Origin: Clostridium sp. HBUAS56010
GTDB taxonomy: Bacteria > Bacillota > Clostridia > Lachnospirales > Lachnospiraceae
Direction of reading: 5' to 3'
Length of the DNA stretch: 64,000 nt
Assembly: GCF_007115105.1 (NCBI RefSeq)
Contig: NZ_SULJ01000001.1
Span: 434,001-498,000 of the forward strand
Made by a program: the position numbers and the translations under genes. The notes under the pieces are model-generated. The model saw only the letters and a list, made by a program, of their open reading frames with translations, searched no databases and was not told the DNA's origin. This document shows positions 26,260 through 35,158 of this stretch, piece by piece; the first letter of the stretch is position 1; every line of letters starts with the position of its first letter.

Positions 26260-26847
26260 CTAATAAATTTTTGAGAACAAGCCGGCTTTAACCAGGGCAT
26301 TCCGAACAGGCAGGTAAATCAGTACAGATACAATTAATGAGGTTACTGCATTCACAGACGTTGCCGCTATGTTCCATGCAAGAGCAACCTGGGCGGCAGG
26401 TCTTCCAAGAATCAACAGCTTATAATAATAACCGATCAAAGGATCAAAGATCACATTAAATAAAAGTCCCCCTGCTGCTGCCAAAACGGTCCAGATAAGA
26501 ATATGACTTTTATCTGATGATCCCCCTATTTTTCCTATCTTATGAGCAATCAGACCGGTAATGCAACCAATGCATAATTTTAAAAGAAAAGTTTTTGGCG
26601 CATATACAATATAAACCGGGTCTAAAAGGTCCCCTATAGTCATTCCAACAGCTCCACCAAGACCGCCATATAACCCTCCAAGCAGCAATGCCCCTAAAAC
26701 ACAGACCGCATTTCCAAGATGAATGGAAGTGGCATCTCCTCCGGGCAGAGTGATTTTAAACTGCAAAAAAGTAAACACCACATAGGACATGGCTGCAAAC
26801 AATCCGGTAAGCGCAACTTTATAAACTCTTTTACTGGTAGTATTCAT
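26260..26847 (-). CDS. ECF transporter S component, vitamin uptake
   Basis: 195 residues with about six hydrophobic segments: an N-terminal MNTTSKRVYKVALTGLFAAMSYVVF, then GDATSIHLGNAVCVLGALLLGG, GGAVGMTIGDLLDPVYIVY. This is the S-component architecture that binds the vitamin and docks to the shared EcfAAT module, which is not in the window. The adjoining pyridoxamine kinase points to a B6 vitamer, whereas thiN just upstream leaves thiamine or its precursors as an alternative. No TPP riboswitch is visible in the 95-bp leader. ATG start with AAAGGAG upstream. Confidence 0.82.
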   Translation of the reverse strand: MNTTSKRVYKVALTGLFAAMSYVVFTFLQFKITLPGGDATSIHLGNAVCVLGALLLGGLYGGLGGAVGMTIGDLLDPVYIVYAPKTFLLKLCIGCITGLIAHKIGKIGGSSDKSHILIWTVLAAAGGLLFNVIFDPLIGYYYKLLILGRPAAQVALAWNIAATSVNAVTSLIVSVLIYLPVRNALVKAGLFSKIY

Positions 26848-26921
26848 GAATCATTTCTCCTTTGCTGCATTTATTGATCCATATCTTACCATGCAGGTGG
26901 AGTGATATAAATATCCAGTTT

Positions 26922-26936
26922 TGACTTTTTAAGTCA
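26922..26936. promoter_or_regulatory. Perfect inverted repeat upstream of the ECF gene, candidate operator
   Basis: TGACTT / AAGTCA with a three-base centre, 75 bp upstream of the ECF start and seven bases after thiN ends. No T tract follows on either strand, so it is not an intrinsic terminator. A nearby weak promoter (TTAAAA, 17 bases, TATATC) would overlap it on the minus strand. Confidence 0.45.
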
Positions 26937-26942
26937 TACCAG

Positions 26943-27605
26943 TTAGTCGCAGGACTCTACACAGATTAAAACTCCGGAATCAAACTCTATCTTTCCTGCC
27001 GGCTCGGTCAGTTCATTGCTGATACACAGACTGGTCCCAATGGATATATTCTTCTTAAAAAGAGGATATTTAAACCCGGTTAACGTGATTCCTCTCACCT
27101 CCTCGGTTAAAGGAAGAAAAGAAATATAGGTTCCAAAAGACTTGTCCTCTTCAAACACATAAGTTTTGTCTATTACCATTATCCGGTTTTTTTCATCCAC
27201 AATCCAGGCTTTAATTCCCTGTTTTAAGCAAAAATAAAGCAGATGAAGATTCCCCAGGAAATGGTCCTGCCTTCCACCAGTAGCCCCCAGAAGAACAAGC
27301 GAAGTACATCCGGACCGAATGGCTGTGTTAATAGCAAGTTCTGTATCAGTCTCATCTTTTTCCGGCTTATGAATCTCCCAGATGGATTCAGGCGTACGGC
27401 TTTTATAATCATGGAGAAGCGATTGGTCTGCTGAATCAAAATCTCCTACGATTGCATCTGGTTTCAGTGAAAGTTCAAAAACCGCATCCAGTCCACGATC
27501 CACGGCAATGATCTGATCAAACTCTTTTCTATTTAAATAGTCCTGGGCAAAAGAAATATTCAAAGGACCTCCTGTTACAATCAACCCGGTACGATCTTTT
27601 TTCAC
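26943..27605 (-). CDS. thiN: Thiamine diphosphokinase
   Basis: 220 residues. Transfers pyrophosphate from ATP to thiamine to make TPP. Active-site motifs IIAVDRGLD and the GDFDSAD signature are followed by EKDETDTELAIN and LGATGGRQDHFLGNL; the C-terminal beta-sandwich binds thiamine. GTG start overlapping the rpe stop codon, with GAGGAAT upstream, so it is translationally coupled. Last gene of the prpC-pknB-rsgA-rpe-thiN run, the same order as in B. subtilis. Confidence 0.95.
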   Translation of the reverse strand: MKKDRTGLIVTGGPLNISFAQDYLNRKEFDQIIAVDRGLDAVFELSLKPDAIVGDFDSADQSLLHDYKSRTPESIWEIHKPEKDETDTELAINTAIRSGCTSLVLLGATGGRQDHFLGNLHLLYFCLKQGIKAWIVDEKNRIMVIDKTYVFEEDKSFGTYISFLPLTEEVRGITLTGFKYPLFKKNISIGTSLCISNELTEPAGKIEFDSGVLICVESCD

Positions 27606-28264
27606 TGTTCATATTCCTCGAAGATCTTTAAAAATTCTTTGGTTTGCTCAACTGCATCTCCTTTAAAGATTGCAGAACCTGCTACAAATACATTGGCACC
27701 AGCCTCAATCAGTTCCCGAAGATTGCTGCATGTTACACCGCCGTCAACCTGAATATCCGTGTTTAGTCCCAGTTCATCACACATCTTCCGCAGCGACTTA
27801 ATCTTCTTTAAGGTATAGGGGATGAATTTCTGCCCTCCAAAGCCTGGATTTACAGACATAATCAGAACCATATCCACTTCTGGCAAAATACATTCAAGCA
27901 CAGACAAAGGCGTAGCAGGATTTAACGCCACCCCCACTTTGAGTCCCGTCTCTTTTATCTGATTTACCGTACGATCCAGATGAGTACATGCCTCCGCATG
28001 AACACAAATCAAATCAGCTCCCGCAGATTTCATCTCACTGACATACCTTCCTGGTTCCCCGACCATCATATGAACATCAAAGATTCGATCTGTACAGCTT
28101 CTTAAACTGCTGATTACCGGCATTCCAAATGAAATGCTTGGCACAAATGTGCCATCCATCACATCCAGATGAATATAGTGAGCACCTGCTTTGGATACAT
28201 CTGATACCTGCTGTCCAAGATTCTTAAAATCCGCAGCCAGTATTGAGGGGGCTAGTTTTAACAT
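27602..28264 (-). CDS. rpe: Ribulose-phosphate 3-epimerase
   Basis: 220 residues, TIM barrel. Interconverts ribulose-5-P and xylulose-5-P in the pentose phosphate pathway. MLKLAPSILAADFKNLG, the metal His and Asp of HYIHLDVMDG, HMMV, VNPGFGGQKFI and QVDGGV are all present. ATG start with AAGGAG upstream, one base after the rsgA stop. Confidence 0.97.
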   Translation of the reverse strand: MLKLAPSILAADFKNLGQQVSDVSKAGAHYIHLDVMDGTFVPSISFGMPVISSLRSCTDRIFDVHMMVGEPGRYVSEMKSAGADLICVHAEACTHLDRTVNQIKETGLKVGVALNPATPLSVLECILPEVDMVLIMSVNPGFGGQKFIPYTLKKIKSLRKMCDELGLNTDIQVDGGVTCSNLRELIEAGANVFVAGSAIFKGDAVEQTKEFLKIFEEYEQ

Positions 28265-28265
28265 G

Positions 28266-29150
28266 TTAATATCTCCTTTTTTCTTTCAATTCCTCATAGA
28301 AAAGCCGGTAATTATCATAACGTACCTGGCTGATCTTTCCTTCTTTTACAGCTTCTTTCACACCACAGACTTTTTCTCCAATGTGAACGCAGCCAAGAAA
28401 TTTACAATTTTCCTCAAATGCTTGAAATTCCGGAAAATAATTTTTTAAATAACCGCACTCCATATCTTCTATATACATGGAACTAAATCCTGGAGTATCC
28501 ATCATATAAGTCTGAAAGCCCATTTCAAAAAGTTCTGAGTGCCTGGTCGTATGTCTTCCTCTTTGTATTTTTTCACTGATGGCTGCAGTCTCCATCTCAG
28601 CCTGTGGATATAAAAGATTGGTAAGAGAGGATTTTCCAACACCAGAAGGACCTGCAAGAACTGTGGTTTTCCCCTTGATCAAGGTTTTTATCCTCTCAAT
28701 TCCTTCCCCACAGTCTTCACAGGTACTTGTAAAATACACGGGATATCCGGCTGTTTCATATATTTCTTTCAAGTTTCTCATCGCGTCTTCACAAGATAAA
28801 TCAACCTTGTTAAAGCAGATATTCACAGGAATCTCCTGAACCTCCATCATAACAAGGAACCGGTCCAGAAGATTAAAGTTAGGCTCTGGCTGGGTTACAG
28901 AAAATATAACCAGAGCCTGGTCCACATTGGCAACAGCGGGTCGGATCAGTGCATTTTTACGAGGAAGTATCTTATCAATATTCCCCTTTTGTTCCTTTTC
29001 GTCTAAAATGGAGATCTCCACATTATCTCCTACCAAAGGCTTTACATTCTTGTTGCGGAAAATCCCTTTTGCCTTACATTCGTAAATATTTCCGTCAAAG
29101 CCGTGTACATAGTAAAAGCCTGCAATTCCTTTCAATATTTTTCCTATCAT
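28266..29150 (-). CDS. rsgA: Small ribosomal subunit biogenesis GTPase RsgA
   Basis: 294 residues. Checks 30S maturation and is regulated by PrkC in B. subtilis. N-terminal OB fold, circularly permuted GTPase with CFNKVDLS (G4) before AGPSGVGKSS (G1) and DTPG (G3), and a C-terminal zinc knuckle containing C-x-x-x-x-C-x-H-x-x-x-x-x-C (KFLGCVHIGEKVCGV). ATG start with AAGGATG upstream, nine bases after pknB. Confidence 0.96.
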   Translation of the reverse strand: MIGKILKGIAGFYYVHGFDGNIYECKAKGIFRNKNVKPLVGDNVEISILDEKEQKGNIDKILPRKNALIRPAVANVDQALVIFSVTQPEPNFNLLDRFLVMMEVQEIPVNICFNKVDLSCEDAMRNLKEIYETAGYPVYFTSTCEDCGEGIERIKTLIKGKTTVLAGPSGVGKSSLTNLLYPQAEMETAAISEKIQRGRHTTRHSELFEMGFQTYMMDTPGFSSMYIEDMECGYLKNYFPEFQAFEENCKFLGCVHIGEKVCGVKEAVKEGKISQVRYDNYRLFYEELKEKRRY

Positions 29151-29159
29151 ATATCATCC

Positions 29160-31316
29160 TTACGATTGAGGAACTGGAATGAATGTAATCGAATAAGAAT
29201 TAATCACTTCTCCAGTCTCTACATTTACGATCTCTACAACTCCGCTTGTTACACCGTATGCTCCTTCTATATTCTTAAAGGATACAGGAAGCAGCTGATC
29301 TCCATTCATGGTTACAGGTCCCATAAGCTCCCTTACCTCATCCTTGCCATTAACGGACTGGCGCAGTTGTATCTTCAGTGTAAGCTGAGTACTGCCCGAT
29401 CCTGGACCAATAATATTTTGAAGAGAGTACGATTTATCAATGGAAGCCAAATACTTATATTTTGCCTGCTGGGCTGTTCCGCTGCTGACCACAAGATTCA
29501 CGGCTGTTCCTGCTTCTACCTGACTTCCTGCTTCTGACGATTGGCTGATAACCATTCCCCTGGCTATGGTTTCAGAAACAGTCTCAGTAACCGAACCTTC
29601 CACCAGCCCTGCATCCGCAAGCATTTCGGCGGCAATTTCACGGTTCTGCCCTGTAACATTGGGCACTGCTACCGGATTCACAAGAGCAGGACCTATACTA
29701 ATTACAAGCGTTACCGTATCATCCTCTTTTGCCTCACTGGGACTGTAACTGATCACATAACCTTTGGTTACGCTTTCGCTGTTTTTCTGCTCCAGTTTCA
29801 CTGTAAATCCTTTTTCCTCAAGAGTTTTTTTTGCGGTCTGTCCTTCCATCTTTTCAAGCCCCAGCTTGGTCAGATCCACCATGACGTATTCCGGTCCCTT
29901 GCTGACAACAACGTAAACTGCTGAATATTTATCTACAACTGTTCCCGCAGCCGGATCCTGAGATACGATGTCTCCTTCTGGAATTGTATCCGAAAACTCA
30001 TAGTCACTGGTTTTCATATACAGACCACCGCTTTCTTTCAGCTTCTGCGCTGCAAGATCAGCGGTCAAACCGAGAACTTCCGGCATTTTTACACTTTTCT
30101 CTCCCAAAGCTTCTTCTACTGACGCATTGGGAGGTGATTCAGAAGTTTTTGAAGAACCGGATCGGAACAGCCCGCCTATTTTAGCAAATACAACCATTAG
30201 AATAATTACAATAATAATGGCAACAGCCACTCCGGCAGCGGTGAGAAGTTTTTCAATCTTTGGATTAATATCTTCTCCTGATTCCTCTTTCTGACGCTGC
30301 TTGGGAGACTGCGCATTCTTATTTCTGCCAGAACGCCGTTCCCCTCTTTGATCTTTGCTGTAACCACCAGATAAATCAGGAGACTGGTCTGGATGGATTT
30401 TTCTGCCGGAGCGGATCTGTTCCAGTTCCGGTTTCCCAATGATTACAGTCTGGGAATCGTCCACATGAGGATTATGTAAAACGAAATCCCCATCCGGTTC
30501 AACCAGAGCACGGCGCAAATCCGCTATCAGCTCGTGCATGCTTTCGTACCGGTATTCCGGTTTCTTCTCTGTGCTTTTAAGAATAATATTTTCAAATCCA
30601 ACTGGAATGTCTTCATTATAATAACTGGGAGGTGTAATCGGAGTCTCCAAATGAGCAAGAGCTACAGTTACCGTATTATCTCCCTGAAAAGGAACTCTGC
30701 CTGCCACCATCTCATACATGGTAATTCCAAGAGAATACACATCACTTCTTACATCGCTGTATCCCCCTCTTGCCTGCTCCGGGGATATGTAATGGACTGA
30801 TCCTACAGCTGTGGCACTTAAGGTCTGTGAAGACGCTGCCCTGGCAATACCAAAGTCTGCAACTTTTACTTTTCCATCTCTGGCAATAATAATATTCTGT
30901 GGTTTAATATCTCTGTGTATAATTCCCTGTTCATGGGCAGCCGCAATTCCCTGAGCCACCTGCATGGCAACACCAATGGCTTCTTTTGTATCAAGACAGC
31001 CTTTTTTTGAAATATAATTCTTTAAAGTAATTCCTTCGATCAGTTCCATTACAATATAATGAAGACTGCCTTCATCCACAACATCATAGATATTTACAAT
31101 ATTTGGATGGGAAAGACGTGCAGCCGCCTGGGCTTCCATCTTAAATTTACTGACAAATCCACTATCTGAACTAAATTCTGATTTTAATAATTTTATGGCA
31201 ACAGGGCGGTTTAATTTATGGCACAGGGCCTTAAACACATACGACATGCCTCCGGAACCAATCTGTTCCAGTATCTCATATCTATCCTGTAAAAATGTGC
31301 CAGGTCTTAGAATCAT
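29160..31316 (-). CDS. pknB: PASTA-domain serine/threonine protein kinase (PrkC/PknB type)
   Basis: 718 residues. Cytoplasmic Hanks-type kinase ~10-275: glycine loop IGSGGMSYVF, Lys42, HRD 134-136, DFG 154-156, activation segment with several T/S before GSVHYISPEQA. A charged ~60-residue linker (RSGRKIHPDQ...) leads to one transmembrane helix ~358-379. Outside the membrane are three PASTA repeats (~408-474, 477-543, 549-613) that in this family bind muropeptides or lipid II. A final ~105 residues (614-718) are beta-rich and unassigned. ATG overlaps prpC by four bases. Predicted to tune cell-wall synthesis and germination. Confidence 0.96.
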   Translation of the reverse strand: MILRPGTFLQDRYEILEQIGSGGMSYVFKALCHKLNRPVAIKLLKSEFSSDSGFVSKFKMEAQAAARLSHPNIVNIYDVVDEGSLHYIVMELIEGITLKNYISKKGCLDTKEAIGVAMQVAQGIAAAHEQGIIHRDIKPQNIIIARDGKVKVADFGIARAASSQTLSATAVGSVHYISPEQARGGYSDVRSDVYSLGITMYEMVAGRVPFQGDNTVTVALAHLETPITPPSYYNEDIPVGFENIILKSTEKKPEYRYESMHELIADLRRALVEPDGDFVLHNPHVDDSQTVIIGKPELEQIRSGRKIHPDQSPDLSGGYSKDQRGERRSGRNKNAQSPKQRQKEESGEDINPKIEKLLTAAGVAVAIIIVIILMVVFAKIGGLFRSGSSKTSESPPNASVEEALGEKSVKMPEVLGLTADLAAQKLKESGGLYMKTSDYEFSDTIPEGDIVSQDPAAGTVVDKYSAVYVVVSKGPEYVMVDLTKLGLEKMEGQTAKKTLEEKGFTVKLEQKNSESVTKGYVISYSPSEAKEDDTVTLVISIGPALVNPVAVPNVTGQNREIAAEMLADAGLVEGSVTETVSETIARGMVISQSSEAGSQVEAGTAVNLVVSSGTAQQAKYKYLASIDKSYSLQNIIGPGSGSTQLTLKIQLRQSVNGKDEVRELMGPVTMNGDQLLPVSFKNIEGAYGVTSGVVEIVNVETGEVINSYSITFIPVPQS

Positions 31317-32056
31317 AAGCTTCCCTCCCCGCCAACTTCCGGATCAATTAAAACAACTGCAATGTTGTCTTTCCCACCATTATCATTGGCTACTGTTATC
31401 AATTTCTCGGCCTTTTCTTTCAATTCCAGTTCCGAACAAATAATCTCTTCCATCTCAGCATCCTCAAGCATGTTGCTGAGGCCATCGGAACACATGAGGA
31501 TATAATCCCCCGGTTCCAGGCTGACTTCGAAAAAGTCGATCTCCAGCTTATCTTCTGTACCAACTGCTCTTGTAATAATATTCTTTTTTTCGCGGTAATT
31601 TTTACTTCCCCGCTCCATCTGCCCCAGTGAAACAAGTTCTTCCACATAGGAGTGGTCTTTTGTAATCTGCTTTAACTGATTCCTGATCAGGTACAGACGA
31701 CTGTCTCCCACGTTGGCTACATAAGCGGTAGAATCCTCAATTACAGCCGCCACCAAAGTGGTTCCCATGCCATTTAATTCTGTCTTCTGATGGGATTCCT
31801 GATACAGCATGTGATTCACTTGTTCAATGCCTTCACGAAGAAGGGATATTACCCCAGTATCTTTGGTATTCTCAAAATATTCTACCAGATGTTCTGAAAT
31901 ATATCTGGAGGCGTAATCGCCGGCCTGATGACCACCCATACCGTCCGCAACCAGAAAAAGATTAGGCAGCACACCCACAGACCTGTCAGATGCGTATACA
32001 TAATCCTGATTGGCTGTACGGACTCTTCCAATATCGGTCATAGCGCAAACCTTCAT
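31313..32056 (-). CDS. prpC: PP2C-family protein phosphatase
   Basis: 247 residues. Reverses phosphorylation by the adjoining kinase. Metal-binding Asp motifs: TANQDY, ADGMGGHQAGDYAS, CSDGLSNML and KDNIAVVLI; GDSRLYLIR between them. No membrane segment. ATG start with AAAGGGGAT upstream; overlaps pknB by four bases. Confidence 0.96.
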   Translation of the reverse strand: MKVCAMTDIGRVRTANQDYVYASDRSVGVLPNLFLVADGMGGHQAGDYASRYISEHLVEYFENTKDTGVISLLREGIEQVNHMLYQESHQKTELNGMGTTLVAAVIEDSTAYVANVGDSRLYLIRNQLKQITKDHSYVEELVSLGQMERGSKNYREKKNIITRAVGTEDKLEIDFFEVSLEPGDYILMCSDGLSNMLEDAEMEEIICSELELKEKAEKLITVANDNGGKDNIAVVLIDPEVGGEGSL

Positions 32057-32071
32057 CTTTATCCCCTTTCC

Positions 32072-33112
32072 TTATTGCTCCTGATTAATAAAGCTTTTTC
32101 TGAGCTGTCCGCAGGCACCGTTAATATCGCGCCCCATCTCTCTTCTTATAGTAACATTAATTCCGTTTTTTTCAAGATGATTTTTAAAATCCAAAATTGC
32201 TTTCCGTTCTGACTGTACATAATCCCGTTCTTTAATAGGATTGACCGGAATCAGGTTCACATGTCCATGCATCCCCTTTAAAAGCGTGCAAAGAGCCGCG
32301 GCTTCTTTTAGATTATCGTTCACTCCGCTTACCAGACTGTATTCAAAGGTAAGTCTGCGCCCAGTCTTTTCAAAATACGTCTTACATGCTTGCAATACCT
32401 CCGTAAGGGAATAACGGTTTGCAACCGGCATGAGACTTTTCCGCACCTGGTCATTGGGTGCATGAAGAGAAAGTGCGAGGGTGATCTGCAAATCTTCCTC
32501 TGCCAGTTTAAGAATTCCCGGCACAATACCGCAAGTCGATACTGTAATATTACGCTGACTGATATTAAGACCATTCTCATCAGTAAGGAGACGGATAAAC
32601 TGAATTAAATTTTCATAGTTATCCATCGGTTCGCCAGACCCCATCACAACGACATTGGATACTCTCTCCCCTGTAAGCTTCTGAATCCGGTATATCTGGT
32701 CAAGCATTTCGGAAGCAGTCAGATTCCGTTCCAGACCGTCTAAAGTCGATGCACAGAAACGGCAGCCCATACGGCAGCCCACCTGGGAAGAAATGCAGAC
32801 AGAATTGCCATGTTTATATTTCATTAAAACACTTTCGATTATATTTCCATCAGAAAGACCGAATAAATACTTTCTTGTACCATCTATAGCTGATATCTTT
32901 TCCTCTACAACTGTAAGGGAGGTAAATGCTGCTGACTGCAGCAGTTTTTCTTTCAGAGATTTTGAAAGGTTTGTCATCTCATCATAATCAGAAGCCAGTT
33001 TTTTATGCATCCATTCATAAAGCTGTTTTGCACGGAATGGTTTTTCTCCAATTGACTCCATATAGGATGTTAATTTCTCCAAATCCAGAGATTTTATATC
33101 TGTTTTTTCCAT
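32072..33112 (-). CDS. rlmN: 23S rRNA/tRNA adenine C2-methyltransferase RlmN
   Basis: 346 residues. Radical SAM enzyme that methylates A2503 of 23S rRNA and A37 of some tRNAs. Cluster motif CRMGCRFCAS; GSGEPMDNYEN; the two mechanistic Cys are expected at about 116 (SVCISSQVGC region) and near the C-terminus (INGACGQL). N-terminal tRNA-binding HhH-like domain. ATG start with AAGGT upstream. Confidence 0.97.
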   Translation of the reverse strand: MEKTDIKSLDLEKLTSYMESIGEKPFRAKQLYEWMHKKLASDYDEMTNLSKSLKEKLLQSAAFTSLTVVEEKISAIDGTRKYLFGLSDGNIIESVLMKYKHGNSVCISSQVGCRMGCRFCASTLDGLERNLTASEMLDQIYRIQKLTGERVSNVVVMGSGEPMDNYENLIQFIRLLTDENGLNISQRNITVSTCGIVPGILKLAEEDLQITLALSLHAPNDQVRKSLMPVANRYSLTEVLQACKTYFEKTGRRLTFEYSLVSGVNDNLKEAAALCTLLKGMHGHVNLIPVNPIKERDYVQSERKAILDFKNHLEKNGINVTIRREMGRDINGACGQLRKSFINQEQ

Positions 33113-33118
33113 CTGATT

Positions 33119-34447
33119 TTACCTTTTTATAAATGCCGAAAGAAAGAATCCGTCACAAGGATTAATTCCCGGCAATAACTGGACGTACCCCTGTTCCATG
33201 GTATCCGACTGAACCATCTTTCCCATTTTTCCAGTTAAATCAATGGGATCATAGGAAAACTGGTTCAGAAACCAACGGACATTGTCTTCGTTCTCTTCAT
33301 GATTAATGGTGCAGGTGCTGAATATCAATTTCCCGCCTGGTTTGACATATTGCTGAACCACGGAAAGAATCTCCCGTTGAAGGGCAGCCAAAGATGAAAG
33401 ATCCTCTGGTTCCAGCCGGTACTTAATGTCCGGTTTTCTACCAATTACACCTAAACCGGAACAGGGCAGATCTGCAATTACAATATCAGCCTTTCCTATC
33501 GATTCTTCATCCAGTATCAGAGCATCCTGAACCTTTGCCCTTATGTTGGTAAATCCACACCGCTCAATATTCTCCTGAATCAGAGACACTTTATAATCTG
33601 TTAAATCCCGCACTTCCACCATGCCTGTTTCATGAAGCTGATCTGCAAGGTGAATGCTCTTTCCTCCAGGTGCGCCGCATACATCTATGATATAGTCGCC
33701 TTTTTCTGGTCCGGCAACTTCTCCAACAAAAACAGAACTGAGATCCTGAACCTGAATGGAACCATTTTGGAATGCCAGAAGCCCCTCCAGATGGTCATAT
33801 CCTTCCAGATACAGCACTTGTTCTGATATTCCGGATTCGGTTACAGTTACACCCTGTTCTTGCAAACTGTTTAAAATCTGTTCTTTGGAAGCCTTTGTTA
33901 AATTACAGCGCACAGTCAGCCTGCGATTCTTTAAAAAAGCAGCCATCATAGTTCCTGACACAGCTTCTCCATAGGATTTCTTCCATCTGGAAACAATCCA
34001 TTGGGGCATGGAATAGCGAACCGAATCATCGGGCCATTCTATGTTTTCTTTATTTCTTGAGATATTTCTAAGAACACCATTAACAAAACCCTTTAAACCG
34101 GTAAACTTTCTCTTTGCTGCAAGCTTTACTGCCTCGTTGCATACAGCGGAATCCGGAACCCGGTCCATATATAATAATTGATAAACCGACATCCGCAAAA
34201 CTGTGCGAATGACAGGCTTCATCTTCTTAACTTTTGTACTGGAAAAAGAATCAATGACATAGTCAATCTGGATCAGATATTCCAGCGTTCCTTCCACAGT
34301 CCGGGATATAAATGACCGCTCCGCCTTATCCAGATACTGGAACTTGTTCAGTGCCTGCCGCAGAATAATATGGCTGTAACCGCCCCGTTCCAGTATCTCC
34401 ATAAGAATATCATGAGCGATCTCCCTGCTGTCTGTCTCTTTAGTCAT
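33119..34447 (-). CDS. rsmB: 16S rRNA m5C967 methyltransferase RsmB
   Basis: 442 residues. N-terminal NusB-like RNA-binding domain ~1-140 followed by the SAM methyltransferase with CGAPGGKS, DLPCSGLG (general Cys) and STCTINHEENED (catalytic Cys). Start set at the ATG 34447 (MTKETDSREIAHDIL), which overlaps the peptidase gene by eight bases; 13 upstream in-frame codons encode an unconserved Glu-rich piece. SD (GGAAGAAG) is mediocre. Confidence 0.95.
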   Translation of the reverse strand: MTKETDSREIAHDILMEILERGGYSHIILRQALNKFQYLDKAERSFISRTVEGTLEYLIQIDYVIDSFSSTKVKKMKPVIRTVLRMSVYQLLYMDRVPDSAVCNEAVKLAAKRKFTGLKGFVNGVLRNISRNKENIEWPDDSVRYSMPQWIVSRWKKSYGEAVSGTMMAAFLKNRRLTVRCNLTKASKEQILNSLQEQGVTVTESGISEQVLYLEGYDHLEGLLAFQNGSIQVQDLSSVFVGEVAGPEKGDYIIDVCGAPGGKSIHLADQLHETGMVEVRDLTDYKVSLIQENIERCGFTNIRAKVQDALILDEESIGKADIVIADLPCSGLGVIGRKPDIKYRLEPEDLSSLAALQREILSVVQQYVKPGGKLIFSTCTINHEENEDNVRWFLNQFSYDPIDLTGKMGKMVQSDTMEQGYVQLLPGINPCDGFFLSAFIKR

Positions 34448-35156
34448 CGCTTCTTCTTCCTCCAAATAAAAATACAAGCCTTGCAAGCTGCAGTACGGTT
34501 GCCGCTAAAGCAGCCACATAGGTAAGAGCTGCAGCTCCCAGAACTTTTCTGGTATGCCCCAGTTCTTCACTTCCCAGGATTCCAACTTCTCCTAACAGCG
34601 TAACAGCTCTGCGCGAAGCATTAAATTCCACAGGAAGAGTTACAAGCTGAAACAGAACAGCCAGAGAAAATAAAAGCAGTCCGATATTAACCAGAGGAGA
34701 GCCAACTCCGCCAATAAAAAAGCCTAACAGGATAATCGGAAAAGCTGCCTGGGAACCAATATTGGCTACGGGCACAATCACACCTCTGAATTTTAAGGGA
34801 ATGTATCCGTTATGATCCTGCATTGCATGACCGCATTCATGAGCCGCAACTCCAATGGCTGCAACAGAAGTAGATCCAAAAACAGTATCGGATAAATTCA
34901 CAGTCTTACTTCTTGGATCGTAATGATCCGTTAACTGCCCGCTTACCTGCCGGACCTGGACATCATAAATTCCCTGAGAGGACAACAGGCGCTTCGCAGC
35001 TTCTGCACCCGTCATTCCTGACATGCTTCTTACTTTTGAGTATTTCCGGTAAGTGCTGTTTACTCTGGCTGATGCAGCCATGGATAAAATTGCTCCAATG
35101 ATCACAAAAATCAAAGTCGGGTCGTAATAGTACCCCATCATTCCTCCAAAAAACAT
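34440..35156 (-). CDS. Zinc metallopeptidase, YugP family
   Basis: 238 residues with transmembrane segments near the N-terminus, and three further hydrophobic stretches after the active site. The HEXXH-type zinc motif is HECGH in AAHECGHAMQDHNGYIPLKFR. Belongs to the membrane-bound Zn_peptidase_2 (YugP) family; substrate unknown. It always seems to sit between fmt and rsmB in clostridia as I recall. ATG start with AAAGGAG nine bases upstream. Confidence 0.9.
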   Translation of the reverse strand: MFFGGMMGYYYDPTLIFVIIGAILSMAASARVNSTYRKYSKVRSMSGMTGAEAAKRLLSSQGIYDVQVRQVSGQLTDHYDPRSKTVNLSDTVFGSTSVAAIGVAAHECGHAMQDHNGYIPLKFRGVIVPVANIGSQAAFPIILLGFFIGGVGSPLVNIGLLLFSLAVLFQLVTLPVEFNASRRAVTLLGEVGILGSEELGHTRKVLGAAALTYVAALAATVLQLARLVFLFGGRRSDD

Positions 35157-35158
35157 AA

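Noticed and set aside
26848-26942. TPP riboswitch before the ECF transporter gene
   Set aside because: Only 95 bp available and no CUGAGA or similar conserved core.
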